Assembly: GCF_008124615.1 (NCBI RefSeq) | Contig: NZ_VNIB01000008.1 | Coordinates: 1-64,000, forward strand | Origin: Geothermobacter ehrlichii | Lineage (GTDB): Bacteria > Desulfobacterota > Desulfuromonadia > Desulfuromonadales > Geothermobacteraceae | Length of the DNA: 64,000 bases | Reading direction: 5' to 3' | In this document: in pieces, positions 44,657-54,845 of the stretch | Layout: each line of letters starts with the position of its first letter | How positions within the stretch are numbered: the stretch's first letter is position 1 | The notes under the pieces: generated by a model | Database searches by the model: none | What the model was told of the DNA's origin: nothing | The model's input: only the letters and a program-made list of their open reading frames with translations | Program-made: the position numbers and the translations under genes

Positions 44657-46720
44657 TCAGGATTCGTCCTCCTGGGTGCAGAAGTACTCGATGGTCTTCT
44701 GGGCGCAGGTACGGCAGTAGCCGAGTTTTTCCAGCATGGTGCTGATCATGCGGTCGTAGAGTTTCTGGTTCTCTTCGTTGGTCCGGTTGGCCAGGGCGCC
44801 GATCAGGCTGCCGGCGCCGGCGATGTCCGACTTCAGCCGTACGTCGGTGACTGCCTTGACCAGCTCGAGGTTGTCCATGAAGTCGTAGTTTGGATCGACG
44901 GTGATCTTCTGGCCGTAGATCTTGCGGATGGAGGTGCGGAAGGTCTCCCGCTGTTCCTCCGTCTTCAGGCCGAGCAGTTCCTCGACACTCTTGACGAAGC
45001 GCTCGTCGATCTTGATCGCCTTCAGTTCGCCGGTCTGCGGATCCTTGTATTTCCACATCTTGTCCGGCCCCAGGTTTTCGGCGTCGATGCCGATGATCAT
45101 GTTGACGTAGTTCATCACGTCCTTGCGGATGGCCATCGGCTCGTCCATGTAGGCATTGAACATCTCGGTCATCACCCGTTCCCGGTAGAGACTGCGGGCG
45201 ATCTTGAGGTCCTCGAGGTACTTGGCCCGGTCGTTGGCGTCGGGCACGTAATCGAGGATCACCCGCTCAAGGGCTGGGAAAAAGTCGATGGCGACCATGC
45301 AGTGACCCTCGTTGGTTTCGGAGCTTTCGCCGAGCAGCTGGATGGCCCGGCCCAGGTTGCGTTGCCCAAGGCCTTTCTGGCCGAACCGCTTGGTGATGTC
45401 CGGGTCCTGGTTGAGGGTGTCGATCACCTCGGCCAGGGTCTTGATGCTCTTTTCGCCGGCGACTTCGCCGGCGGCCAGCTTCATGGTTTCGATCGGGGTC
45501 AGCTTCTCCGACCGGGGCAGCCGGGTGAGCACCGCGGCCACCGAGGCGGCGTAGTTGAGATTCGGGTCCTGGTGCAGCGCCTCGCGGCTGAGGGTGGTCT
45601 TGGTTTCTGAGCCGATGGCGTAGGCGGTCAGTTCCCGCTGGCGGATGTAGTCGGTGTTGTGGGAGACGTAGCAGACGCGGCAACGGTCGATGATCGGCGC
45701 CTCTTCCTTCTCCGCCAGGAAGCGGTTGAACTCGGAATTGTTGCTGGTGGCGACGATCATGGTATCGATGGGCCACTTGTAGCCGTCGATTTCGATGGTG
45801 CGGTTCTGGATGACGGCGAGATAGACCTGAACCAGGTCCTTCTTGTTCTTGAATATCTCGTCGGAAAAGTGGATGCCGCCGCCGGCGACCCGCGCCAGGG
45901 CGCCGCGGCGCAGGTCGAAGCGGTAGGGGTTGTTGGTGTCGGTAATGTGCAGCAGCCGCTGGATCGATTCTTCGCCGAGCAGGTCGACGGCCGAAGAGGT
46001 GATCTTGTCCTTGGCCGAATACTTGCCGGTTATGGTGCCCAGGCTTTCGGTCATCGGCACCGGCACGATCTCGATGAATTTGAGCATCTCGTCGATGTTG
46101 CCGTCGCAGTAGCGGCGGATATTGTTCCAGATGTACTCGCTGCAGGCGCCCAGCGGCCGGTAGTCGCGGTAGAGCTGGTCGATGTCGGCGTCCTTGAAAC
46201 CGCCCTTGGCGGCAAGCCATTCCTTGCTCTGCTCGATGGTCTCGCCGACGTTCATGGCCAGCACCATCGGGTCTTCGTAGGTCTGGGATTCGATTCGCGA
46301 CAACTTGCCGTAGCCGCCGATCTTTTCCAGGCCATTGAAGGCGAAGGTGTACTTGCGGTTTTCCGGCCGGGCGAGAAACCGCCGGTAGCAGCTGCAGAGG
46401 AACTCGACGAAGAAGGTCTTGCCGTTGCCCGGTTCACCCACCAGCACGAAGGCCATTTCCTTCGAGGAGCCGCCCTCGGCGGCGTCCTTGACGAAGGAGA
46501 CGAAGCTGTTGATCTCGTCGAACATGCCGATGACGTGTTTGTTTCCCCGGCGGAAGATGCTGAAATCGTAGGTGGTCTTGCCGTTGACCACGACCTTGCT
46601 GATCTCCTGTTCGAGAATCATGCGCGCCACGCCCTGAACGGAGTTCTCGAACCGTCTTTTTCCCGCCCTGACTGCCTTGAGATGATGAATCAGTGTCGGA
46701 GCAACAGGTCGCGTCGCCAT
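44657..46720 (-). CDS. prkA: PrkA-type serine protein kinase
   Basis: A 687-residue PrkA protein with an N-terminal AAA domain (Walker A VGEPGNGKTFFVEF near residue 96) and the C-terminal kinase-like domain. Family motifs include FEIVPVPMTESLGTITGKYSAKDKITSS-like sequence, GGIHFSDEIFKNKKDLVQV and EKEEAPIIDRCRVCYVSHNTDY. It phosphorylates unknown proteins during nutrient stress; in Escherichia coli YeaG and YeaH work together. GGGAGGAG precedes the ATG. It leads the operon prkA-DUF444-(repeats)-spoVR-second prkA-like gene. Confidence 0.92.
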   Translation of the reverse strand: MATRPVAPTLIHHLKAVRAGKRRFENSVQGVARMILEQEISKVVVNGKTTYDFSIFRRGNKHVIGMFDEINSFVSFVKDAAEGGSSKEMAFVLVGEPGNGKTFFVEFLCSCYRRFLARPENRKYTFAFNGLEKIGGYGKLSRIESQTYEDPMVLAMNVGETIEQSKEWLAAKGGFKDADIDQLYRDYRPLGACSEYIWNNIRRYCDGNIDEMLKFIEIVPVPMTESLGTITGKYSAKDKITSSAVDLLGEESIQRLLHITDTNNPYRFDLRRGALARVAGGGIHFSDEIFKNKKDLVQVYLAVIQNRTIEIDGYKWPIDTMIVATSNNSEFNRFLAEKEEAPIIDRCRVCYVSHNTDYIRQRELTAYAIGSETKTTLSREALHQDPNLNYAASVAAVLTRLPRSEKLTPIETMKLAAGEVAGEKSIKTLAEVIDTLNQDPDITKRFGQKGLGQRNLGRAIQLLGESSETNEGHCMVAIDFFPALERVILDYVPDANDRAKYLEDLKIARSLYRERVMTEMFNAYMDEPMAIRKDVMNYVNMIIGIDAENLGPDKMWKYKDPQTGELKAIKIDERFVKSVEELLGLKTEEQRETFRTSIRKIYGQKITVDPNYDFMDNLELVKAVTDVRLKSDIAGAGSLIGALANRTNEENQKLYDRMISTMLEKLGYCRTCAQKTIEYFCTQEDES

Positions 46721-46854
46721 GGATCTCCTCCCGTCGGTTGGTCGGTTTTGCCGGCTGTATCAAAAAGTATAGCCGTTCCTGGTTGCTTTTCTAGGCGGGG
46801 AGAGGGGGAGCGAAGGCGGACAGGGAGGGAGCGTAAACGGATGGAAACGGCCGG

Positions 46855-48912
46855 TCAGAGCAGTCCGAAGCGGGCCTGGACGTCGTCCGGTGCCCGGTCG
46901 TAGCGGGCGAATTCCATGGTGAAGGTTCCCCGGCCGCGGGTGGCGCTGCGCAGTTCGGTCATGAAGCCGAACATCTCCGAGAGGGGGACTCTGGCCCGCA
47001 CCAGTTCGAACTCGCCCTGTGGATCGACGGCTTCGATCTGGCCGCGTTTCTGTTGCAGCGAGCCGAGAACCTTGCCGGTGGATTCGCCGGGAGTGGTGAT
47101 TTCGAGGTTCATTACCGGCTCCAGCAGCAGAATCCCGGCCTGGCGGGCAGCCATGGCCAGGCCCCGCTGGGCTGCGGCGCGCAGGCCGGTTTCGGTGGTG
47201 CCATCCTCCACCGGAACCTCGAGCACTTCGACGACGAGATCGGTCAGCGGGTAGCCGGTGCACACACCGGCCTGGCAGGCCAGGGCGAGGCTTTCGCGCA
47301 GGGTCTGCCGCCAGGGCTCGGGCAGGTCGAGCCGCTCCGGCAGATCGATGTTGCAGCCGGCGCCCCGCGAGGCGGGGCTCAGCCGGAGCCTGATTTCGCC
47401 GGACTGGACCCGGCCTTCGGCCTCGCGCTGGAAGGTTTCGTGGTGTTCGGCAGGGCCGCGCAGGGTTTCGCGGTAGACGACCTGGGGCCGTCCGGTCAGG
47501 ACCTGCACGCCGAAATCGTCGGTCAGCCGGCGGATGGTGACCTCGAGGTGCAGTTCGCCCATGCCGGAGAGGATCGTCTGTCCGGTCTCTTCATTCTCGT
47601 GCACGCGAAAGGTCGGATCTTCCCACTGCAATTTTTCCAGGGCCGGAAAGATCCGGTCTCGATCGTCCACCCGGCGCGGTTCGATGGCGATGGAGACCAC
47701 CGGCTCGGGGATGCTGAGGCCGCTGAGGCGGACCGGCTGCTCGACGGCGCAGAGGGTGTCGCCGGTCAGGGCGTTCTTCAGGCCGGTGGCGGCGACGATG
47801 TCGCCGGCGCAGGCCCGGTCGAGCCGCTCCCGCTTGTGGGCGTGCATGCGGAAGAGCCGGGCGATCTTCTCCTGTTCGCCGGTCCGGCTGTTGAGCAGCG
47901 TAGTGCCCGGTTCGATGCTGCCGGCGTAGAGCCGCAGGTAGGTCAGCTTGCGTCCCTCGTCGGAGATGACCTTGAAGGCCAGGGCGCAGGCCGGCCCTTC
48001 GGGGTCGCAGGTGATGTCGAGGCTTTCATCCGGGCGGTCGAGGGGGTGGGCGGTCGCCGTCGGGCGATCGAGGGGGGAAGGGAGAAAGAGGCCGATGGCG
48101 TCGAGCAGCGGCTGCATCCCCCTGTTGCGCAGGGCGCTGCCGAGAAAGACCGGAAAGATCTCGCCGGCCAGGGTGCCCCGGCGGATGGCGGCGACCAGGC
48201 GCTCGGTAGTGACCGGTTCCCCCTCGAGAAAGGCGGTCAGGATCTCTTCGTCGTAATCTGCGGCGACCTCTACCAGCCGTTCACGAGCTTCGGCGACCTC
48301 CGCCGCCAGCTCTTCCGGCACCGGCGCTTCCTCCGGCGGCTGTTCCGGCTTGTCGCCGAACAGCAGGGCGGTGCCGCGCAGCAGGTCGACGATGCCGCGG
48401 AAATTTCCCTCTTCGCCGACGGGCCACTGCATCAGGACCGGCCGGGCCATGAGCTGACTGCGCATCTGCTCGAGTACGGCGCGAAAGTCGGCCCCGGTGC
48501 GGTCCATCTTGTTGATCAGGCAGATGCGGGGCACATTGTAGCGCCCCGCCTGCCGCCAGACCGATTCACTCTGTGACTGCACCCCCTCGACAGCGCTGAA
48601 AATGGCGAGAGCGCCGTCCAGGGCCCGCAGCGAGCGTTCGACCTCGATGGTGAAGTCGATGTGTCCGGGGGTGTCGATCAGGTTGAACCACCAGTCCTTC
48701 CAGTGGCAGACGGTGGCGGTGGCGGTGATGGTGATGCCGCGCTCCTGCTCCTGATCCATCCAGTCCATGGTGGCGGAGCCTTCGTGCACTTCGCCCATCT
48801 TGTGGATTTCGCCGGTATAGAAGAGGAACCGTTCCGAGACGGTGGTCTTGCCGGCGTCGATATGCGAGATGATGCCGAAGTTGCGGATTCTGTCGAGCAC
48901 GGGAAGGGTCAT
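46855..48912 (-). CDS. Elongation factor G paralogue (EF-G2-like)
   Basis: A 685-residue translational GTPase with all five EF-G domains. G1 HIDAGKTT at residues 17-24, G2 [11 protein letters not shown]3 DTPGHIDF, G4 NKMD; domain IV and V sequences [12 protein letters not shown] and [13 protein letters not shown]. It differs from housekeeping FusA in domain IV and in lacking neighbouring rpsL, rpsG and tuf, so it is a paralogue, perhaps a stress or ribosome-recycling factor. It overlaps the upstream unknown gene by four bases and is co-translated with it. Confidence 0.88.
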   Translation of the reverse strand: MTLPVLDRIRNFGIISHIDAGKTTVSERFLFYTGEIHKMGEVHEGSATMDWMDQEQERGITITATATVCHWKDWWFNLIDTPGHIDFTIEVERSLRALDGALAIFSAVEGVQSQSESVWRQAGRYNVPRICLINKMDRTGADFRAVLEQMRSQLMARPVLMQWPVGEEGNFRGIVDLLRGTALLFGDKPEQPPEEAPVPEELAAEVAEARERLVEVAADYDEEILTAFLEGEPVTTERLVAAIRRGTLAGEIFPVFLGSALRNRGMQPLLDAIGLFLPSPLDRPTATAHPLDRPDESLDITCDPEGPACALAFKVISDEGRKLTYLRLYAGSIEPGTTLLNSRTGEQEKIARLFRMHAHKRERLDRACAGDIVAATGLKNALTGDTLCAVEQPVRLSGLSIPEPVVSIAIEPRRVDDRDRIFPALEKLQWEDPTFRVHENEETGQTILSGMGELHLEVTIRRLTDDFGVQVLTGRPQVVYRETLRGPAEHHETFQREAEGRVQSGEIRLRLSPASRGAGCNIDLPERLDLPEPWRQTLRESLALACQAGVCTGYPLTDLVVEVLEVPVEDGTTETGLRAAAQRGLAMAARQAGILLLEPVMNLEITTPGESTGKVLGSLQQKRGQIEAVDPQGEFELVRARVPLSEMFGFMTELRSATRGRGTFTMEFARYDRAPDDVQARFGLL

Positions 48913-50750
48913 GGCCGGACCTCGCTGTTCAGCCCCCGGCGCAGGTTGTTGAGAACCTCCGGATCAATCCGGTTCTGTTCGCAGTATTCGCGTTCCAGCT
49001 CCTCGACATGGAAACGGTCGAGGCCGCTGTTCTCGAGAAAATCCTCGCGCAGGGCCAGGTTGCGTCCGGAGATGATTTGCGGCAGCAGGCTGTGCAGGTA
49101 GATGGCCTCTTTCTTGATGTTGAGCAGCACGTCGCGGAACAGCTTCTTCGGAATCTCGCCCTGCCAGATCCCCTTGTTGCCGAATTCTTCGCTCAGCTCC
49201 CGCCGCAGGGCCTCCTGCTCGGCGCGGGTGTTGTATCGCGAGTAGAGGTTGCGGATGCGGTCCTTGACCTGGTCGAGCAGCCGCTGGTAGAGCTGCTCTT
49301 CGACGGCGATCTCCTCTTCCTGCTCCAGCAGCTGACGGATGGTCAGGCTGCCGTCGGCGATGGCGGCCAGTCCCAGGCGCAGCAGCTCCACCTTTTTGCG
49401 ACCGTAGCGGCCGAGATAGGCGTTGCCGAGGATGCCGGCGAAGAAGAGGCGATCGAAAAGGCCTTTTTCCAGTTGTTCGAAGGCATTCCGGTTGCCGAGC
49501 AGGCTGCGGATGGTCTCTTCGCTCAGGCGCATCCCCTCCATGAAGGCCAGCCGGTTGATATGGGTGGAGACGCTGTCGTAGCGGTCGAAATAGGTAATGA
49601 TGTGAGAAAAGCTTTCCAGCAGGGACAGGTCGGCGCCGTCGCGGATGCGCTCGTCGCAGATCTTGCCGGTTTCGAGCAGCAGCTGCTCGAAACCGTGGTC
49701 GCGGTTTTCGCATGCCGTCTTCTTGGCCTCGAGCAGCTTGACCATGTCTTCGTTGGTGATGCCGGCATCGATCTGGGCGTCCTGCAGCAGGATGCCCTCG
49801 AGGATCTGCCGGGTTTCGGAGAGATAGTCCTCCTTTTCGTCCGGATGCAGAAGCCGGTCGTCGCGCAGCATTTCGTCGAGGGTGTAGAAGAGGGCGCTGG
49901 GAATCTTCTTGCGGACCGACAGGGTTTTCAGCCGGGTCAGCCGGGCGTTGTCGGCGGCGCCGATGTGTCCCCGGCGATTGCAGTCGATGAGGATGTTCTT
50001 GTACTCGTCGACGATCCGCCGGTTGTCAGGATGCCGGTACATGACATCGATGCGGATGCGTTCCTGCTGGTAGCGGTCGATGCCGAGGCCTGCCGCCAGC
50101 CGCTTCAGCTGGTTGAAGTCGGCATCCTCGATCGCCTTGCTGGCGAAGTAGAGTTCGGCGAAGGCCTCCTGGTAGGCCTTGTGGCGCTTGTGAATCAGCT
50201 TCACCAGGTAGAGGGTGCTGCGGTGGCCGATCAGTCCGATCAGTTCGCCGATCAGTTCGCTGTCGTCGCCGTGGCCGACATGGGGGCTGCGTTTGAGCTG
50301 CTTGCCCAGCAGGCGGACGATCTCCTGCTGCTGCTGGCTCAGGCGGCCGGATACCGAGCCGGAGAGGAAGAAGAAGTAGTTGCAGACCGCGTGTCCGTCG
50401 AGGAAGATCCGGTCATAGGAAAGCTGGCCGTCGGTATGGTCGGTGAAAACCAGTTCGTGCCGGTTCCGGTAGGTGGCGCCGAAGAGGACCAGGCGGTTGC
50501 GGACCTCCGCCTTGGCCATGTCGGAGAGGGGCTGGTCGACGCCGAACATGTATTCGCAGAAGGTGCCGCCGTTGCCCCGGTGCTCGAGACCCTCCGGACT
50601 CAGCAGCAGTTCGTTGCCCGGGCTGAAGAAGCGCAGGCTGGCGCCATTCTGCTCGTAGAAATAGCTCTGGCGCAGGTTGTAGCTGGCCGCGGTGGCGTAA
50701 TACTCGATGGTATTGTCAAGATGTCCGTGCAGGCGGATTTCCTGGTGCAT
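48909..50750 (-). CDS. Large unknown protein coupled to the EF-G paralogue
   Basis: A 613-residue, mostly helical cytoplasmic protein with no catalytic motif recognised. Residues 1-120 contain conserved-looking strands ([44 protein letters not shown]); the rest is long helical repeats rich in L, E and R, with a coiled-coil-like region ([21 protein letters not shown]). It may belong to the deltaproteobacterial TIGR04442-type family, but I could not check this. ATG 50750 was chosen as the first start beyond the palindromic element at 50770; two further starts upstream lie inside that element. Its stop overlaps the EF-G start. Confidence 0.65.
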   Translation of the reverse strand: MHQEIRLHGHLDNTIEYYATAASYNLRQSYFYEQNGASLRFFSPGNELLLSPEGLEHRGNGGTFCEYMFGVDQPLSDMAKAEVRNRLVLFGATYRNRHELVFTDHTDGQLSYDRIFLDGHAVCNYFFFLSGSVSGRLSQQQQEIVRLLGKQLKRSPHVGHGDDSELIGELIGLIGHRSTLYLVKLIHKRHKAYQEAFAELYFASKAIEDADFNQLKRLAAGLGIDRYQQERIRIDVMYRHPDNRRIVDEYKNILIDCNRRGHIGAADNARLTRLKTLSVRKKIPSALFYTLDEMLRDDRLLHPDEKEDYLSETRQILEGILLQDAQIDAGITNEDMVKLLEAKKTACENRDHGFEQLLLETGKICDERIRDGADLSLLESFSHIITYFDRYDSVSTHINRLAFMEGMRLSEETIRSLLGNRNAFEQLEKGLFDRLFFAGILGNAYLGRYGRKKVELLRLGLAAIADGSLTIRQLLEQEEEIAVEEQLYQRLLDQVKDRIRNLYSRYNTRAEQEALRRELSEEFGNKGIWQGEIPKKLFRDVLLNIKKEAIYLHSLLPQIISGRNLALREDFLENSGLDRFHVEELEREYCEQNRIDPEVLNNLRRGLNSEVRP

Positions 50751-50769
50751 GGTTTCGGTCCGGGATGAA

Positions 50770-50933
50770 ACCTGAATCGGTGAGTTCATCACCGGTGGAT
50801 GGCACAAGTCATTGATCTGTCAGCGTTTTTCAAAAGTCGCCGGCGAACCTGCGGGGGCGTCTGGGATTTTCTGAAAACCTGTTCAGGCCAGGCACTTGCG
50901 TTCTCCATCCGGCATGGACTCATTGATTCCGGT
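50770..50933. mobile_element. 164-bp MITE-like palindromic element, copy 1
   Basis: The element is 164 bases with long imperfect inverted arms of about 69 bases each around a 26-base centre. It begins ACCTGAATCGGTGAGTTC and ends with the complement-type GACTCATTGATTCCGGT; the centre contains CCGGCGAACCTG and GGGGGCG. It shares length, termini and most bases with 61330-61493. It sits upstream of the minus-strand unknown gene, so its RNA could fold in that leader. No transposase is encoded. Confidence 0.8.
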
Positions 50934-50972
50934 GAAAGCATTCCTCCAATTAAAACTGAATTATGTGTAAAT

Positions 50973-51782
50973 TCAAGTGGATTCTTCCGACAGGCTGTAT
51001 TCGAGGAAAATCCGCAGTCCGTCGTGGGCGAGAAAGAAACCCGCCGGCAGCTCCGGCTGGTGGCGGGGATGGTCGATTTCGTGGTTCAGGTGGGTGAGGT
51101 AGGTTTTTCCGGCGCCGATGCGTCGACCTGCTTCCACTGCCTTTGCCAGGTGGAAATGGGTTGGGTGGGGGCGCAGTCGCAGGCCGTCGAGAATCAGGAC
51201 CTCGATCCCCTCGAGCAGGGGCCACGAGCTTTCGGGAATGGCGCTGCAGTCGGTCAGGTAGGCCAGGGGACCGATGCGGTAGCCGGTCGCTTCGCCGGCG
51301 CCGTGGATCAGTGGCACCGGAACGATCCGCAGTCCGAGGATGTCGGTCGGTCCCGTCAGGATGTGCGAGCTGAGGCGGGGGCGGTAGCCTTCAGGCGCCG
51401 GATCGGCAAAGATGTAGGGGAAAACCCGGTGCAGGTGACGGATGGTCGTCTCCGAGGCGTAGACGGGAATCGGCTCCTGCCGCCAGCGGTTGAAGGGGCG
51501 CAAATCGTCGATGCCGTGGACATGGTCGGCATGGCCGTGGGTGTAGAGGACGGCGTCGATCCGGTCGATGCCTTCGCGCAGGACCTGCTGCCGCAGGTCG
51601 GTGGTGGTGTCGATCAGCAGATTGCGTCCCCGGTAGCGGATAAGCAGGCTGCAGCGGGTGCGGTTGTTGCGCGGGTCGGTGGAGCGGCAGACTCCGCAGT
51701 CGCAGCCCGGCATGGGAACGCCCGGACTGCCTCCCGAGCCGAGGACGATCGCTTCCAGAATGGTACCGGTGTCGTGGTTCAT
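50973..51782 (-). CDS. MBL-fold metallo-hydrolase (PhnP-like)
   Basis: A 269-residue metallo-beta-lactamase-fold hydrolase. Metal ligands sit in THGHADHVHGID near residues 79-90, with a further ligand region in YLTDCSAIPE and the final HLNHEIDH. A preceding cysteine motif (CDCGVCRS near residue 28) is typical of PhnP-type cyclic phosphate phosphodiesterases, but a phosphonate operon is not near. The substrate is probably a cyclic nucleotide or phosphodiester. ATG 51782 is the natural start; the frame upstream is the shadow of the convergent gene. Confidence 0.85.
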   Translation of the reverse strand: MNHDTGTILEAIVLGSGGSPGVPMPGCDCGVCRSTDPRNNRTRCSLLIRYRGRNLLIDTTTDLRQQVLREGIDRIDAVLYTHGHADHVHGIDDLRPFNRWRQEPIPVYASETTIRHLHRVFPYIFADPAPEGYRPRLSSHILTGPTDILGLRIVPVPLIHGAGEATGYRIGPLAYLTDCSAIPESSWPLLEGIEVLILDGLRLRPHPTHFHLAKAVEAGRRIGAGKTYLTHLNHEIDHPRHQPELPAGFFLAHDGLRIFLEYSLSEEST

Positions 51783-51995
51783 GGGCAGAAGTGCCGGTCG
51801 GGGGGACCGGTTATGGCTCCCATTCTGCCCGACAACGGAGGCCGCGTCCAGACCGGATCGCAGCGCGCCGGTGTTTGCCGGCCGGAATCGGTTGCGCTTG
51901 CTTCTGCCGGGCGGTGCGTCTTCGCGGTCCGGGCTGCCGGATTCCAGTTGTTTTTGCGGGAGGCCTGCCCCCATAATGAACAGGTGCAACCGACG

Positions 51996-53303
51996 ATGAA
52001 CAACAGCTGCCCCTACATACCGCCGCTCTTTCTGTCGTCCTTTACCGTCGACGAAAGCGCTCCGTTCCGGCGACATCTCAACCGGCTCGAAGTGGAAATC
52101 GGCCGGGAGGACTACCACCATCTGAAACGGGTGGAGCTGCTGGACCATCCCCTGAGTGAGGCGGAGATCGCCGGCATGGTCGATCTGACCGACCGCCTGC
52201 TGGCCACCACCCAGAACGGCTACAACCGGGAGCTGCTGAAACGGCTCGACATCCAGGTGCTGCTCGACGAGCGGACCTACCGGGTCTACTACCGGCTGCC
52301 CGACCGGGTGATCCGCTTCGTCGCCGTCTGGCGGGAGAGGGTTCTCGAGCGCTTCTTCCACCATCTGCCGCAGCAGGATCTCGGCTGGACCGGCTGCGGC
52401 GCCGGGCTGCCGGGCTTCGAGGCCCGCTACCTGCCGGACGACGCAGGCGGCTCACTGCTGCTGCGTCGCCGGGGCGGGCTGCCGGCGGACGGGACGCTGC
52501 TCACGGCGCCGCACGGTCCCTACGATCCCCATACCCTGGAGGTGGCGCTCTATTTTCTGCGGACCGGAAAGGCGGTGGCGGCGGTGATCAATCTCGGTTT
52601 CGCCGGTCGTGAGCCGCTGACCGACGCCAATCTCGAGAAACTGCGGCGCTGGGGCGTGCCGCTCAATCCGAGCAACATCGACGTCATCTATCCCTATGTC
52701 GACGAAAAGGGACGCCCCTGCAGCTACAAGACCGAGCGCAATCTGCCCCGCTTTCTGCAATTGCTGGCGCTGCCGGCGCCGGCGCTGATTCTCGATATCC
52801 ACGGCTGTGTCGGCACCTGCCGGGACGACCGCAAGGTGGTTGTCGGCCTGGGCGGCTGGCCTCCCTATGTCCGGCCGGAGGATTTCGGCCGGCTCGAGGA
52901 ACGCGGGCCGGTCCTGCACCTCTTTCCGTCGACCAGGCTGCGACGGGGACTGGAGCTGGTGCGGGAGCTGTCGGAGGAGATCTTTCTTCAGTTCTGCGAG
53001 CAGGCCGACCGTTGCTTCAATTTCGTCCTGCTCGGTGGACTGCAGGCCGTCGGTCGCCGCATCGATCCGCGCCGGCACACCGCCAGCCTGATCGAGGGGG
53101 AAGAGAGGAGCTGGCTGCCGGAGGAGGGAGTGCGCTGGCTGCCCGGCGCCGGCGCCAACGCCCTGCAGCGCAGCAAGGCGCTCGAGCTGTCGCCGCCCCC
53201 GCTGTGCCTGCACATTGAGATTCCGACGGCGATCCGCCGCCGCATGGTGCTGCGCCTGGAAGAGCTGGCGATTACCGACTCGCTGCAGTCGAGCGGCCTC
53301 TGA
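51996..53303 (+). CDS. Unknown protein with amidohydrolase-like histidine motifs
   Basis: A 435-residue protein divergent from the MBL hydrolase gene. It contains LLTAPHGPYDPHT near residue 170 and ALILDIHGCVGTCRDD near residue 265, which recall the zinc-binding motifs of N-formylglutamate amidohydrolases, but spacing and the rest are not standard, so this is only a lead. The N-terminal 150 residues (FTVDESAPFRRHLNRLEVEIGRED, YNRELLKRLDIQVLLDERTYRVYYRLP) are not recognised. No signal peptide. The very long reading frame extending upstream to 50799 runs through the 164-bp element and the antiparallel MBL gene and was rejected. Only seven bases separate its stop from the RDD gene stop. Confidence 0.6.
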   Translation: MNNSCPYIPPLFLSSFTVDESAPFRRHLNRLEVEIGREDYHHLKRVELLDHPLSEAEIAGMVDLTDRLLATTQNGYNRELLKRLDIQVLLDERTYRVYYRLPDRVIRFVAVWRERVLERFFHHLPQQDLGWTGCGAGLPGFEARYLPDDAGGSLLLRRRGGLPADGTLLTAPHGPYDPHTLEVALYFLRTGKAVAAVINLGFAGREPLTDANLEKLRRWGVPLNPSNIDVIYPYVDEKGRPCSYKTERNLPRFLQLLALPAPALILDIHGCVGTCRDDRKVVVGLGGWPPYVRPEDFGRLEERGPVLHLFPSTRLRRGLELVRELSEEIFLQFCEQADRCFNFVLLGGLQAVGRRIDPRRHTASLIEGEERSWLPEEGVRWLPGAGANALQRSKALELSPPPLCLHIEIPTAIRRRMVLRLEELAITDSLQSSGL

Positions 53304-53309
53304 CCTGAA

Positions 53310-54845
53310 TCAGACGGCCGGCTCCGGATCCTGTTCCTCTTCGCCGGTCAGCCCGCAACGGACCAGCCGGCTGCCGGCCAGATCGTCGTTCCAGCCGCGG
53401 CGGCTGTCGCGAAAGAGAATGACCAGAAAGCCGAGGCCGGCGGCGAGCAGCGAAACGAGCCCGCCGACGCTGCGCAGAAAAGCCTGGGAGAAGGTCAAAG
53501 GCGAGCCGTCTTCTCCTTCGACCCGCAGATGGAAGAGCATCTTGCCGGGCGTCTGCCCGGTCAGAAAGTGGAAGAGGGTGAAGTAGCCGAAGCAGAGGGT
53601 GAAAAAGACGATGAAATAGGGAATGGCCAGCTCGACCAGGGTTTCGACCGACGGCAGCAGACCCCGCTGTGGAGTGTCGCTCAGGGTCCATTCGCCGGCT
53701 GCCAGAAAGAGAAACAGAATCACCGCCAGAACGAGGATGTCGCAGGCGGTCGCGGCCAGACGCGCTCCCAGGGGCGGGCCGGCGGTCTCTTCATCGTCTG
53801 TCTCCGGTTCTTCGGGTTCTTCCGCAGCGGCGAGGGGTACTGCCACCGGCTCGTCCTCCGGTTCGACGAAGGAGAGCGGCTCATCCGTCGGCAAAGCCGT
53901 GCCGAGGAGTGTTTCTTCGGTTTTTTCCGCCGCCTCTTCCTCCGGTTCGGCAAAGGCGAGCGGCTTGTCGATGGCCGGCTCGGCATCCAGCAGGGTCACA
54001 TCGGCGAGGGATTCTGCCACCGGCTCGTCTTCCGGTTCGACGAAGGAGAGCGGCTCGTCCGCAGCCGGTTCGGCATCCGGCAGGGTCGCATCGGCGAGGG
54101 GTTCTGCCGCCGGTTCTTCATCCGGTTCGACAAGGGTGAAGGCTTCGGCTGTCTCCGGGGCGTCCGGATCAGCCAGCTCCTCGTCGAGAGAGGCGATCAG
54201 GTTCGCGTCGGCCGGTTCGATGGGGGAGCGCCCGAAGTCGGCGCTCCCCCCTGAATCAAAAGGGTCGGCGGGATCCTCCTGTTCTCTTTTCCCGGCGGCT
54301 GTTTCCGCTTCATCCTCACCGGCAGGTTCCTCCTGCCAGTCCGGGTCGTCGGTATCGGTGTCGAAATCGAAGTCGATATCCTCAGCTCCGTCGTCACCGA
54401 AATCGATCGGCGTCGTATCGTCCGCACCCTCTGCTTCAGCAGGGGGGACATCGGCCGACCAGCTGTCATCGCTCACGTCGTCGAGCGAAAAGCCGAAATC
54501 TTCCTCTTCGGTCGCGGTCGTGAACGTGTCACTGGTTTCCGCGACCTGTTCGCTGGCGGGTTCGGTGCTCGGGGCGGCGGCCAGGTCCTGGTTCGGGACC
54601 GTTTCGGCGGTTGTCTCCTCCTGTTCGGCCATGAAGTCGAATCCCAGGTCGAGATCTTCGGCCCCCTGCGGATCGGGCGCCTGGCTTTCGCCGGTTGCGT
54701 CCGTGGACTGCGCGGCGGCGAGCAGCTCCGGAAAGAGCAGGCTGCGCAGACCGTACTTGGCCTTGTGCTCCTGAAGATCCTGCCCGCACTTCTTGCAGTT
54801 CTCCAGAAAGTCGAAACTGGTGTAACCGCATTTAGGACACTTCAT
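53310..54845 (-). CDS. RDD-domain membrane protein with zinc ribbon and acidic repeats
   Basis: A 511-residue protein. A zinc ribbon with Cys3, Cys6, Cys17 and Cys20 lies at the start, followed by a long acidic, low-complexity linker (about residues 60-370) with about four imperfect copies of a 30-residue unit around EPLSFVEPEDEPVAE. The C-terminal 140 residues form an RDD domain with three or four membrane spans (ILVLAVILFLFLAAGEW, LAIPYFIVFFTLCFGYFTLF, VGGLVSLLAAGLGFLVILF). The start overlaps the end of rsmE by four bases. RDD proteins are small membrane transporters or anchors; the acidic repeats are of unknown use. Confidence 0.78.
   Translation of the reverse strand: MKCPKCGYTSFDFLENCKKCGQDLQEHKAKYGLRSLLFPELLAAAQSTDATGESQAPDPQGAEDLDLGFDFMAEQEETTAETVPNQDLAAAPSTEPASEQVAETSDTFTTATEEEDFGFSLDDVSDDSWSADVPPAEAEGADDTTPIDFGDDGAEDIDFDFDTDTDDPDWQEEPAGEDEAETAAGKREQEDPADPFDSGGSADFGRSPIEPADANLIASLDEELADPDAPETAEAFTLVEPDEEPAAEPLADATLPDAEPAADEPLSFVEPEDEPVAESLADVTLLDAEPAIDKPLAFAEPEEEAAEKTEETLLGTALPTDEPLSFVEPEDEPVAVPLAAAEEPEEPETDDEETAGPPLGARLAATACDILVLAVILFLFLAAGEWTLSDTPQRGLLPSVETLVELAIPYFIVFFTLCFGYFTLFHFLTGQTPGKMLFHLRVEGEDGSPLTFSQAFLRSVGGLVSLLAAGLGFLVILFRDSRRGWNDDLAGSRLVRCGLTGEEEQDPEPAV

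Noticed and set aside
50799-51995. N-terminal extension of the amidohydrolase-like protein to 834 residues
   Set aside because: It runs through the 164-bp element and antisense to the MBL hydrolase; ATG 51996 gives a more natural start.
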